A stretch of 64,000 nucleotides of DNA from the NCBI GenBank assembly GCA_040218445.1, contig JAVJRK010000012.1:124001-188000 (forward strand), given 5' to 3'. The notes under the pieces are model-generated. The model worked only from the letters and a program-made list of their open reading frames with translations. It had not been told where the DNA came from and did not search any database. This stretch comes from UBA1479 sp040218445 (GTDB lineage: Bacteria; Pseudomonadota; Alphaproteobacteria; Rhodospirillales; Casp-alpha2). Each line of letters starts with the position of its first letter. The first letter of the stretch is position 1. Both the position numbers and the translations under genes were made by a program. This document shows positions 25,886 to 33,926 of this stretch, piece by piece.

Positions 25886-27100
25886 ATGACGCAGGACAGC
25901 TTTAAAAGTGCGGGCCATGATTGGCGCCTATTCTGCGGGCCGGACGCGATCGAGAACAACCTGAAAGCCGCCGTCACGCGCGCCGGCGCGAAACGCGCGA
26001 TGGTCGTCTGCTCGCCGTCCATACAATCGAAAACGAACCTGATCTCCCGCATCGGCGACAGCCTGGGCGATCTGTATGCCGGGGCATTCGACGGCATCGA
26101 AAAGGATTCATCCTATGCCTCGGTCCGGGCGGCGACGGAAAAGGCACGGGGCCTTGCGGCCGACCTTTTGATCGCCGTCGGCGGCGGCAGCGTGATCGTC
26201 GCGACGCGGGCGGTGTCGATCTTCCTGTCGGAAACGGGCGATCCGTTCGATCTGATGACCCAATACCCGGAAGGCGGCAAACCGTTCAGCCCGCGCCTGA
26301 TGGCGCCCAAGGTGCCGATCATCAACATCCCGACCACGCCGACCAGCGCCATGAACCGGGCGGGCACGGGCCTGAAAAACCCGGACCTAGATCACCGCAT
26401 GGAATTTTTTGACCCCAAGACCCGGCCGCAGGCGATTTTCATCGATGACGGCGCGCTTCTTTCGGCGCCGGATGGATTGATCCGCTCGACGGCGACGACG
26501 GTATTTGCCTGGGCCGCCGGCGCCACGTCCCTACCGCCCCGAAACCCGCTTGCCGACGGCGATCAGGCCCAGGCGTTCAAACTGGCCCATCACGCGTATC
26601 TCCACCTGCCGGGGAACCTGGGTAGCGCCGATCTGCGCCGGGACCTCTGCCTTGCCGCTTTTCTACAGAACCGGTCGGAAGACGACGGTCAGCCTCTGTT
26701 CATCCGGGGGCCGTTTGCCGGCGACTATGCCGTGGCGACAGCTCTGCATCTGCAATACCCGGCCCTGAAACAGGGCGAAGCCACCGCTGTCGTCCACGCC
26801 GCCAGCGTTCGCCTGGCACGCGACGTTACGCCGGCCCAGGCGCGGCAATCGGCCGAGGCCCTGGGCATCTGGCAGGACCATATGAACAGTGCGGCCGCCA
26901 CCGAGGCCGTGGCTGCGGAGTTAGAGCGGATTTACAGGCTGAACGGCATGCCCACGCAATTGCGTGATCTGAACATTCCCAAGGAAGACTTTCCAGAAAT
27001 CGCGGGGCGCACCGTGAAGATTTTCAACGCCAGTGCCGACCTCACCACGCCGGAATCCCGCATTTCCCATTCCTTGAAAATCTTGGAAACGGCCTGGTAA
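25886..27100 (+). CDS. Iron-containing alcohol dehydrogenase family protein lacking metal ligands
   Basis: A 404-residue protein with the fold pattern of group III (iron-type) alcohol dehydrogenases. The nucleotide motif VGGGS is at about residues 98-102, and IPTTPTSAMNRAGTG (148-162) corresponds to the family PTTxGTGSE. At the places of the four metal ligands the residues have changed: the GMDALTHA-type helix reads STATTVFAWAAGA (201-213), and the AHALG and PHG motifs read ATALH and KQG. The N-terminus and length are normal, so this is not a truncated gene. NAD(P) binding may persist while metal-dependent hydride transfer is unlikely. The operon context is dat and a hydrolase. Confidence 0.72.
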   Translation: MTQDSFKSAGHDWRLFCGPDAIENNLKAAVTRAGAKRAMVVCSPSIQSKTNLISRIGDSLGDLYAGAFDGIEKDSSYASVRAATEKARGLAADLLIAVGGGSVIVATRAVSIFLSETGDPFDLMTQYPEGGKPFSPRLMAPKVPIINIPTTPTSAMNRAGTGLKNPDLDHRMEFFDPKTRPQAIFIDDGALLSAPDGLIRSTATTVFAWAAGATSLPPRNPLADGDQAQAFKLAHHAYLHLPGNLGSADLRRDLCLAAFLQNRSEDDGQPLFIRGPFAGDYAVATALHLQYPALKQGEATAVVHAASVRLARDVTPAQARQSAEALGIWQDHMNSAAATEAVAAELERIYRLNGMPTQLRDLNIPKEDFPEIAGRTVKIFNASADLTTPESRISHSLKILETAW

Positions 27101-27118
27101 CCAAGGCAAACTGACGCC

Positions 27119-27982
27119 ATGGAGATGCTCAAGCTTCCGGACTTGGACCTCGCTTATCACCTTGCCGGTGACGGCCCGCCGTTGATATTTCTGCACGGTT
27201 GGCCCGAATGGTCGGCGATCTGGCGTAAGAACACGCCGGTCCTGGCCAGGGATTTCACCGTGATCGCGCCCGACCTGCGCAACTTCGGGGACAGCCGGGG
27301 CGCGGAAGCACGAGACGTCTCACATTACGTCACCGATATCGAAGCTTTGGCCGATCACCTGGGCCTGACGCGGTTCGGCCTTGTCAGTCACGATGTGGGC
27401 GGCTTTCTGGCTCAAGAGTACGCCCGCCGCAATCCGCAACGCCCTGCTGGCCTGTTCTTTTTCGACTGCCCGCACTTCGGCATCGGGCCGCGCTGGGTCC
27501 AGGGCCAGCAGGTGCGGGAAATCTGGTATCAGTCGTTCCACCAGCTGCCCCTGGCCCAGGAACTGGTTGGCGCGTCCAGGGAAAGCTGCCGGGCCTATTT
27601 CCGCCATTTCCTTAGCCACTGGGCGGGATCACCCGATGCCTTCGACGAGCCGGCGCTGGAGGAATGGGTCGACAATTTCCTGAAACCCGGCAACTTGGCC
27701 GGCGGCTTCCGCTGGTACGCCTGCGCCAACGACCGGCGGCTCAAGGCCGTGGCGGCGGGCGGCGAAGATCACCCGCCCCTGGGCATCCCCGCCTATTCCC
27801 TGTGGGGCGCGGCCGACCCGATCCTGCGCGCCGAATGGCAGGACACCCTGACGGACGTGTTCACGGACATCACCCTGGAACAGGCCCCAGGCGCCGGGCA
27901 TTTCGTCGCCTGGGAAAGCCCGGATTTGGCCAACGACCGCATCCGCACCTTCTTCCAACCCTTGTTCAGGCAGTCTAGTTGA
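27119..27982 (+). CDS. Alpha/beta hydrolase with Asp nucleophile (epoxide hydrolase / haloalkane dehalogenase type)
   Basis: A 287-residue alpha/beta hydrolase. The oxyanion motif HGWPEW is near residue 26, LRNFGDSRG near 56, the nucleophile elbow SHDVGG with D92 as nucleophile, and the catalytic His at about 261 in GAGHFVAWE. An aspartate nucleophile distinguishes epoxide hydrolases, dehalogenases and fluoroacetate dehalogenases from ordinary serine esterases. The substrate is unknown. It follows the degenerate iron-ADH by 18 bases. Its stop overlaps the end of the convergent lysR gene by eight bases. Confidence 0.86.
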   Translation: MEMLKLPDLDLAYHLAGDGPPLIFLHGWPEWSAIWRKNTPVLARDFTVIAPDLRNFGDSRGAEARDVSHYVTDIEALADHLGLTRFGLVSHDVGGFLAQEYARRNPQRPAGLFFFDCPHFGIGPRWVQGQQVREIWYQSFHQLPLAQELVGASRESCRAYFRHFLSHWAGSPDAFDEPALEEWVDNFLKPGNLAGGFRWYACANDRRLKAVAAGGEDHPPLGIPAYSLWGAADPILRAEWQDTLTDVFTDITLEQAPGAGHFVAWESPDLANDRIRTFFQPLFRQSS

Positions 27983-28874
27983 AGCCTTTTGCCGTGCGCC
28001 GCATCAGGTCGACAAACGCCTGGGCTGCGGGCGTCAAAGTGCGGTCGCGGGCCCGGATGAGCGAGACCCGGCGGGTCAGGTCCACATCGGCGACGGGCAG
28101 CAGCTTCAGCCCCCGCATGTCGAGCACGCGGGCAACCAGCCCCGCGACCAATCCGACCCCGACCCCTTCCTTGACCAGATTGACCAGGGTCAGGGCATAG
28201 CGGGTCATGAACACAGGCGCATAATCGACCCCGGCGTCTTCGAAGGCCCGGCGCGTATAGGCCCAGGCGGCGGATTCCGGCGGCATGGAGATCAGGCGCT
28301 CGGCCCCGATCTCGGCCAGGGTCACCGATTCCCGGGCCGCAAGCGCATGGTCCTCGCGCACGGCCAGCATGACCGTGTCGGTCAACAGCGGCTCTATACG
28401 GAAAGGCGTCTCGTCCCCGACAAAGGGCGACACGGCCAGATCGACCTCGCCCCGCATCACCCGGTCCATGACCTGGCCGAAGAAATCGTCGAAAAGCACG
28501 ACTTCGACGGCGGGATGACGGCGGCGGAATTCACCGATCACCCGGGGCAGAATGGCCGCCGCCGCCGAAGGCGAGGCCCCGACCGTGACCCGGCCGCGCC
28601 CCAGATGGGCTTCTTCCCGGAATTCGCGCAGCAGGGCCCGGGTTTCCAGCACCATGCGCTCGACCCGCCCGCGCAGGCGTTCGCCCGCGTCGGTGATGAC
28701 CACGCGCCGGGTCGTGCGATGGAACAGGCGCACGCCGAGCACGGCCTCCAGATGGCGAATGCGGGCGGAAATGGTGGGCTGTGAAACACCAAGCGCCTGC
28801 GCCGCCTGGCGGAAACTGCCGGTTTCGGCGACGGCGACGAAGGCGTCCAGATCTGCGGGCGAAAGATTAATCAT
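27975..28874 (-). CDS. LysR family transcriptional regulator
   Basis: A 299-residue LysR regulator. The N-terminal helix-turn-helix is FRQAAQALGVSQPTISARIR (about residues 22-41), followed by the long linker helix and a periplasmic-binding-protein-like effector domain from about residue 90. It is divergent from the TauD-type dioxygenase gene across an AT-rich 113-base gap, the usual arrangement for a LysR regulator and its target, so it probably controls the dioxygenase. The effector is not readable. The start ATG 28874 places the HTH at the normal distance. Confidence 0.92.
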   Translation of the reverse strand: MINLSPADLDAFVAVAETGSFRQAAQALGVSQPTISARIRHLEAVLGVRLFHRTTRRVVITDAGERLRGRVERMVLETRALLREFREEAHLGRGRVTVGASPSAAAAILPRVIGEFRRRHPAVEVVLFDDFFGQVMDRVMRGEVDLAVSPFVGDETPFRIEPLLTDTVMLAVREDHALAARESVTLAEIGAERLISMPPESAAWAYTRRAFEDAGVDYAPVFMTRYALTLVNLVKEGVGVGLVAGLVARVLDMRGLKLLPVADVDLTRRVSLIRARDRTLTPAAQAFVDLMRRTAKGFN

Positions 28875-28987
28875 AATTATCTATCAATTTATATAATCAT
28901 CGTATTTTTCTTTCAATAACATTGCCGATAGATTGGCCCCGTTCTCACCGGGGCACTCATGGCCCCGCCGCTTCAGGAGCCCTTGCG
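28875..28987. promoter_or_regulatory. AT-rich divergent promoter region of lysR and the TauD-type gene
   Basis: About the first 45 bases (28875-28920) are strikingly AT-rich compared with the surroundings and include TAATCAT twice (about 28868-28874 and 28894-28900). This is a likely LysR-type binding region, but a T-N11-A box cannot be assigned with confidence. CAGGAGCCCTTGCG gives the ribosome site of the dioxygenase gene. Confidence 0.45.
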
Positions 28988-30106
28988 ATGACCTTCCCCC
29001 ATGTTGACAGCCCCGCCGCCTGGCGGGTTTCCGAAATCGAACAGGACAAAGGCTGGATCTTCCGCCTGGACGACGCGGCGCGGGCGCAGCTTGCCACGGC
29101 CGTCAAGGCCGCCTTCGATGCGGACCGCCCGCTGTTCGATTACCGGGGTCAGGACATCGACCTGGGCCCCGCCCTCGACACCATCCGCGACGCGGCCAAG
29201 GAAGCCCATGCCGGGCGCGGCGTCTCCCTGGTCAAGGGCCTGCCCCGGGACGAGGTCACGGAACAGGAATTCCGCTTCATGAACTGGGCCATCGGCCTGC
29301 ACCTGGGCGTCGCCCGGCCCCAGGGCATCAAGTCACAGTACATTTCCGAGGTCCGCGCCGTCGGCCATACCTACCGCGCCGCCAACGGCCGCGGCTACAA
29401 TTCCAACGCCGGGCTGGATTTCCATACGGACGGCTGCGATCTGGTCACCCTCGCCTGCTTCAACAAAGCGAAGTCGGGCGGCCAGAGCATGGTGTCATCC
29501 AGCATCACCGCCTGGAACATCCTGCGGGACGAGCGCCCGGACCTGGCCGAGGTCGCGCTGGGTGAATTCTATTTCTCGCGCAACACCGAACAGGCGCCCG
29601 ACGAAGGCCCCTATTACGGCCAGCCACTGTTCGACATGGCCGAAGGCCACATGTTCGGCAAATGGAACCGCAACCGCGTGCGCACGGCCCAGGACATCGA
29701 AGGCGTGCCGCAACTGACCGATGTGCAAAAAGAATGCACGGACCTGCTGGACGACATTCTGCGCCGACCCGAGGTCATGTTCACCATGTGGCTGGAACCC
29801 GGCGACCTGCAGATCATGAACAACCACGTCATGCTGCATTCGCGCACGCCGTTCGAGGATTTCGAGGAAGAAGGCCGCCAGCGCCTGCTCTACCGCCTGT
29901 GGCTGGCGACGCCCAATTCCCTGCGCCTGCCGGAAAGCTGGGGCGACTATTTCCGTTCCATCGAACCGGGCACGGTGCGGGGCGGCATCCGCGGCCATGA
30001 ATACGACGACGAACGCTTGGCCTTCGAAACCCGTCAGGCAGCATGCCTGGGCATGCCCGCCCCGGCCAAGGAACGCTTCATCCCCAAACGGCGGATGGCA
30101 TCGTAG
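28988..30106 (+). CDS. TauD/TfdA-type Fe(II)/2-oxoglutarate-dependent dioxygenase
   Basis: A 372-residue dioxygenase of the TauD/TfdA (clavaminate synthase-like) superfamily. The iron triad is visible as H146-x-D148 in LDFHTDGCD and a distal His near residue 280 in MNNHVMLHSRTPF; the 2-oxoglutarate-binding Arg follows in RLLYRLWL. Such enzymes hydroxylate unactivated C-H groups, often releasing sulfite, an aldehyde or another small group. I use ATG 28988 rather than the upstream in-frame start at 28922, because CAGGAGCC precedes it. The divergent LysR gene is its likely regulator. The HcnABC-like operon converges from the other side. Confidence 0.88.
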   Translation: MTFPHVDSPAAWRVSEIEQDKGWIFRLDDAARAQLATAVKAAFDADRPLFDYRGQDIDLGPALDTIRDAAKEAHAGRGVSLVKGLPRDEVTEQEFRFMNWAIGLHLGVARPQGIKSQYISEVRAVGHTYRAANGRGYNSNAGLDFHTDGCDLVTLACFNKAKSGGQSMVSSSITAWNILRDERPDLAEVALGEFYFSRNTEQAPDEGPYYGQPLFDMAEGHMFGKWNRNRVRTAQDIEGVPQLTDVQKECTDLLDDILRRPEVMFTMWLEPGDLQIMNNHVMLHSRTPFEDFEEEGRQRLLYRLWLATPNSLRLPESWGDYFRSIEPGTVRGGIRGHEYDDERLAFETRQAACLGMPAPAKERFIPKRRMAS

Positions 30107-30118
30107 GCGTTTTCCGGG

Positions 30119-31528
30119 TTAATCCTCGGCCAGTTCCATATCGGCCAGTTCGCCGAGCGTCAGCGGTTTGACCGGCGGGCGCGGGCGCAGGAAACCCACG
30201 CGGGGAACAAGCGTTCCCCGTTCCCGGGCAATGATTTCCGATACGGTCAGCGAACACATCCGCCCCTGACAGGGGCCCATCCCGGCCCGGCAATAGGCCT
30301 TCAGCTGGTTGGGACCTTCCGCCCCCAGGCGCACGCATTGGCGAATTTCGCCGGCCGTCACTTCCTCGCAGCGGCAGACCGTCACGTCGTCGTCTTGGGG
30401 GATGCGGAACGCGTCGGCGGGCCGGTAGAGCGTTTCCAAAAACGGGCGCAGCAAGCGTTCCGCCTGAACCGCGCGCTGGTGCGCACCGCCCAGGGTATCC
30501 CGTTCCCCGACCGAAATCAGGCCCAGGTCGGCCAACACGGCAAACCCTGCCAGACGGCCCTGATGTTCGGCAGCAATCGCGCCTTCGATGCCGCCGCCGT
30601 CCCCGGCGATGCGGATGCCGGGGATCGACGTTTCGAACCAATCTCCCAGCTCCGGCCGCCAGCATAGTTGTCCTTCGTCCCAGCGATGGGTGCAGCCCGC
30701 GCCCAGGCCCAGTTGCGTGTTCGGCACAACACCCTGGTGCAGCAGGAGATGTTCCGTTTCCAGCGTGCGGCGCCCGGCCGAGGCCCGGAAAGTGACCGAA
30801 CGCAGGCGGCTGTCGCCCCTGGCGTCCAGCCCGCGCACCCCCCGGTAAACAGGCACGCCCGCGCGCTTGATCTCGCGCATCCAGCCAAGCCCCTTTTTCA
30901 CCAGATCCATGCGGTCGAGTACGGCGGGCATATGTTTGAGGGCCCGCAGGCGGTTGATCAGCGGCGTGGTGTCCAGAACCGCCCGGGGCCGCATGCCGGC
31001 CCGCACGTATTGCGCGGCGGCCAGCCAAAGCAGCGGGCCCGTGCCGGCGAATACCGCCCCGTCGAACGCCATGGCTTCCGCTTTCAGGATCGTCTGCGCG
31101 GCACCCACGGTCATGACCCCGGGCAGGGTCCATCCGAGCACCGGCATGGGCCGTTCCATGGCGCCCGTCGCGATGATTGCATGCGCCACCCGGATCATCC
31201 GGGCCCGGCCCTGGTGCGTGTATCCGACCTCGATCCGGTCCGGCGTTGAAAGCTCGCCGCTTCGCCCCAGGCGCCAGACCATGGCACCTGCCAGATATTC
31301 CGCCCCCGATGAGCGCAGATCCTGGGCCAACAGCCGCCCGCGTTCGTAATCGGGGCCCAGGATATCCGCGGACGTGGGCGTGCCCTCGACCGCGCGGAAG
31401 ATTTGCCCGCCGGGGGCCGGGTTTTCATCCAGGACCAGCACCCGCGCCCCACGCCGGGCGGCCAGCGCCGCCGCCGCCATGCCCGCGGGCCCGGCCCCGA
31501 TCACGGCCAGATGAAAGGGCGGGCTCAT
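30119..31528 (-). CDS. HcnB-like FAD/NAD(P)-dependent dehydrogenase, large subunit
   Basis: A 469-residue subunit, the same length as HcnB of Pseudomonas hydrogen cyanide synthase. It has an N-terminal FAD Rossmann motif (VIGAGPAGMAAAALAARRG), a second nucleotide motif in the middle (FAGTGPLLWLAA), and a C-terminal four-Cys cluster (CRC, then AYCRAGMGPCQGRMC) of the BFD-like [2Fe-2S] type. Related three-subunit enzymes include octopine/nopaline oxidases and D-hydroxyproline dehydrogenases, so an amino-acid-like or opine substrate is likely. Its start overlaps the HcnA-like stop by four bases (ATGA). Confidence 0.86.
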   Translation of the reverse strand: MSPPFHLAVIGAGPAGMAAAALAARRGARVLVLDENPAPGGQIFRAVEGTPTSADILGPDYERGRLLAQDLRSSGAEYLAGAMVWRLGRSGELSTPDRIEVGYTHQGRARMIRVAHAIIATGAMERPMPVLGWTLPGVMTVGAAQTILKAEAMAFDGAVFAGTGPLLWLAAAQYVRAGMRPRAVLDTTPLINRLRALKHMPAVLDRMDLVKKGLGWMREIKRAGVPVYRGVRGLDARGDSRLRSVTFRASAGRRTLETEHLLLHQGVVPNTQLGLGAGCTHRWDEGQLCWRPELGDWFETSIPGIRIAGDGGGIEGAIAAEHQGRLAGFAVLADLGLISVGERDTLGGAHQRAVQAERLLRPFLETLYRPADAFRIPQDDDVTVCRCEEVTAGEIRQCVRLGAEGPNQLKAYCRAGMGPCQGRMCSLTVSEIIARERGTLVPRVGFLRPRPPVKPLTLGELADMELAED

Positions 31529-31848
31529 GACTTGTCCATCCCGGCATTGGGGTCCAGCAGGGCCGCCCCCTTTTGGCGGGTAACACGCATGCCGTCCCGT
31601 GCCGGGGTCATGCAGGCCTGCCGGTTGGGCCGGCCGTCGATTTCCACCAGGCAATCGAAGCAGACGCCCATCATACAATAGGGGCCGCGCGGGCTGCCGG
31701 TCACGGCCGTGTCGCGGAATTCAATCTGCCCGGCGATGAGCAACGCCGCCGCCACGGTGGTGCCCATGGGCACGGTGACGGGTCTGTCCTCGACATAAAG
31801 GGTGACCGCCGCCGCCCCGGCATGTGTGGGATCGATCCTACGCAGCAT
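31525..31848 (-). CDS. HcnA-like [2Fe-2S] small subunit
   Basis: A 107-residue ferredoxin-like subunit with four cysteines in CMMGVCFDCLVEIDG and NRQACMTP, the pattern of HcnA and of the small subunits of opine oxidases and hydroxyproline dehydrogenases. Length matches HcnA (about 104 residues). It would carry electrons between the two flavin subunits. ATG 31848 is chosen because it gives the family N-terminus (MLRRIDPTH). It overlaps both neighbours (11 bases with HcnC-like, four with HcnB-like), so the three subunits are translationally coupled. Confidence 0.86.
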   Translation of the reverse strand: MLRRIDPTHAGAAAVTLYVEDRPVTVPMGTTVAAALLIAGQIEFRDTAVTGSPRGPYCMMGVCFDCLVEIDGRPNRQACMTPARDGMRVTRQKGAALLDPNAGMDKS

Positions 31849-32941
31849 GGAACCGCTCCGCCCCCAGAACCGCCACGTCATCGGGCAGGCGCCCGCCGGC
31901 GATGCAATCGGCCATCGGTCCCGCATGGGCCGCGGCCAAGGTCACGCCCGAATGGCAGGCAATGGCGAAGGCCCCGGGATGGGCTTCGGACCGGGCATAG
32001 ATGGGAAAACCATCCGGCGTCATCACGCGCAGCGCACCCCAGGCGCGCACGATCCTGGCATCCCGTAAAAACGGAAAGGCACGGGTCGCGCGCTGGGCGA
32101 TTTCATTCATCACACCGGCGGTGGTGCCGTCGTCGAAGCCGACGTCTTCCTTGCTGTCGCCCAGCAACATGCCGCCTTCGACGGTTTGCCGCACATGGGC
32201 GGTGGGATAATCCAAAAAGGGCTGCACCCGTTCGGTCACCATGATCTGGCCGCGCAGGGGAAAGACCGGCATCTCCATGCCCAACTGCGGGGCCAAGTCC
32301 TTGTTGGCCAGCCCCGCCGTCAGCACAACCCGCCCGGCAGACAGGGTCTGATACGCGGTCTGAACCTCGAACGCGCCGTTCTTGGCCGTAAGGCTTTTGA
32401 CCGCACTTCCCGGAAAGTACATTCCGCCCAGGCCCTGAAACCCGGCGTGCAGGGCGCGCAGCAGATAAAGAGAATTGGCATGGCCGTCCAAGGGGCAGAA
32501 CGATCCGCCCACGACCTCGGGCCCCAGGCCCGGCAGGAATTCGGACAGCTGTTTGCGGTCCAGCATTTCGAACCGGAAAGCCCCGCCCGCCTGGTTATGA
32601 AGACGGCGCATCAAGTCTTCACGTTTTTTCAGTTCGTCCTCGGTAAAGGACAGGTCGAACCCGCCCCGGCGTGAATGCCCCACGTCGACGCCCGTACGGT
32701 CTTTCAATTCAGCCGCGAAGTCGGTCCAGTCGTCGGACGACCGCCGCGTCCAGGCCGCGTATTCGGGGCAGCCGTCACCCTTGGACTGGACCCAGACCAG
32801 GCCGAAGTTGCCGCGCGCGGCGCGAAAGGCGACATCACCTTCGTCGACCAGGGCCGTTTTCAACCCGGCACGGGCCAGACCGTACGAAACGGCGGCACCC
32901 AGCATGCCGCCGCCGACCACGATGGCGTCGAAACTTTTCAT
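31838..32941 (-). CDS. HcnC-like FAD-dependent amine/amino-acid oxidase subunit (DAO family)
   Basis: A 367-residue DAO-family flavoprotein. The FAD motif VVGGGMLGAAVSYGLARAGL is at the N-terminus, with LVDEGD at the second strand; the C-terminal ADP/substrate motif is RVMTPDGFPIYAR. It is first in the three-gene operon and resembles HcnC, the catalytic glycine-oxidising subunit of cyanide synthase, and equally OoxB-type opine oxidases. Gene order C-A-B differs from the Pseudomonas A-B-C order. The true substrate is not readable; a D-amino acid, opine, proline derivative or glycine are the family options. Confidence 0.85.
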   Translation of the reverse strand: MKSFDAIVVGGGMLGAAVSYGLARAGLKTALVDEGDVAFRAARGNFGLVWVQSKGDGCPEYAAWTRRSSDDWTDFAAELKDRTGVDVGHSRRGGFDLSFTEDELKKREDLMRRLHNQAGGAFRFEMLDRKQLSEFLPGLGPEVVGGSFCPLDGHANSLYLLRALHAGFQGLGGMYFPGSAVKSLTAKNGAFEVQTAYQTLSAGRVVLTAGLANKDLAPQLGMEMPVFPLRGQIMVTERVQPFLDYPTAHVRQTVEGGMLLGDSKEDVGFDDGTTAGVMNEIAQRATRAFPFLRDARIVRAWGALRVMTPDGFPIYARSEAHPGAFAIACHSGVTLAAAHAGPMADCIAGGRLPDDVAVLGAERFHAA

Positions 32942-32963
32942 GGAACGAAGATTACGGGCGCGC

Positions 32964-32995
32964 GGCTATGGTGTCGAGGCAGAGACGCCATAGCC
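32964..32995. promoter_or_regulatory. Long inverted repeat upstream of the HcnCAB-like operon
   Basis: GGCTATGGTGTC (32964-32975) pairs with GACGCCATAGCC (32984-32995) over 12 bp with one wobble; the loop is 8 bases. There is no T-run. It lies in the 77-base gap between the DUF4197 gene and the operon, so it may end the first transcript or regulate the second. Confidence 0.5.
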
Positions 32996-33018
32996 CCCTG
33001 CCCCGCCGCCGAAGCCCC

Positions 33019-33801
33019 CTACTTCCCGAATACCTTGGTCAGGATTTCCGTCGTCCGCTTGGCCGGGTTGTTGCGGATCGCGGCCTCTTCCTTAGCCAGA
33101 TAGTAGAACAGACCGTCCAGCGTGAGCCCGACCGCATGGTTGGACAGATCGGCCGACACATCGGGCACGAACGGCAGGTCCTTATATTGCCCCATGAGGT
33201 TGTCATAGGCAGCCACCGCACCGACTTCTTTCAAAGATGTATCCACCACGGGTTTGACCACGGCCTTCAAATCGTCCGTGGCGACCCGTTTGAAATACTG
33301 CGTCGCCGCGTCATCGGGGCCGTCATAGATTTTCTTGGCATCCTCCAGCGTCATGCCGTCGATCGCCTTCCAGACCAATTCCTTGGCTTTCGGCGTGGCC
33401 GCCTCGGCCGCGCGGTTAAGCTTCAATTCGACCTCGTCGGCCATGCCGGATAGGCCGAACTTACGCAGCACGCCTTGGACTTTCTGCAATTCCGGCGGAA
33501 GTGGAATGTGAATGTCGGGATCCCCATTGAAGCCGTCGGCCCGGCCGATCTGACCGACCACGTTTTCCGTGCCGACCCGCAACGCGGATTTCAATCCGGC
33601 GACGATCTCGTCCATCGCAAGGTCTGAACCGCCCAGCCCCGGCACCGAGTTGCCCGATCCGGTGAGAGATTCCGTCGCCCCCTTGAGACGGTCCATAAAG
33701 CCCTGCGCGAAAACCGGCGATACGGAAACGATGGAAATAGAGATACTGACGGAGATGGCGACCGCGGCCGCCACGCCGGCCTTTCCGGTGAACCTAAGCA
33801 T
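33019..33801 (-). CDS. DUF4197 domain-containing secreted protein
   Basis: A 260-residue exported protein. The signal peptide begins MLRFTGKAGVAAAVAI and is probably cut at VFA-QGF (about residue 28). The DUF4197 domain follows: repeated helical segments with GLKSALRVGTENVV, KIHIPLPPELQ-like IHIPLPPELQKVQ near residue 95, and FVPDVSADLSNHAVGLTLDG near 215. The family is common in proteobacteria and has no known function. I start at ATG 33801 as the only start giving a proper signal peptide. It is upstream of the HcnCAB-like operon, but the inverted repeat between them suggests a separate transcript. Confidence 0.83.
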   Translation of the reverse strand: MLRFTGKAGVAAAVAISVSISISIVSVSPVFAQGFMDRLKGATESLTGSGNSVPGLGGSDLAMDEIVAGLKSALRVGTENVVGQIGRADGFNGDPDIHIPLPPELQKVQGVLRKFGLSGMADEVELKLNRAAEAATPKAKELVWKAIDGMTLEDAKKIYDGPDDAATQYFKRVATDDLKAVVKPVVDTSLKEVGAVAAYDNLMGQYKDLPFVPDVSADLSNHAVGLTLDGLFYYLAKEEAAIRNNPAKRTTEILTKVFGK

Positions 33802-33926
33802 GTGTCGATCCCTTTGCCTGCTACACGGCATCCTGTTATCCCGTTGGGCTGCAATGCCGATGGAACGACATTCAGGATATCGGCCATGTTCGAACTATAG
33901 GAAGCGAAATCGCCCGCCGTTGGGTT

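Noticed and set aside
30119..32941. Firm assignment as hydrogen cyanide synthase hcnABC
   Set aside because: The three-subunit plan is shared with opine oxidases and hydroxyproline dehydrogenases, and gene order differs from hcnABC.
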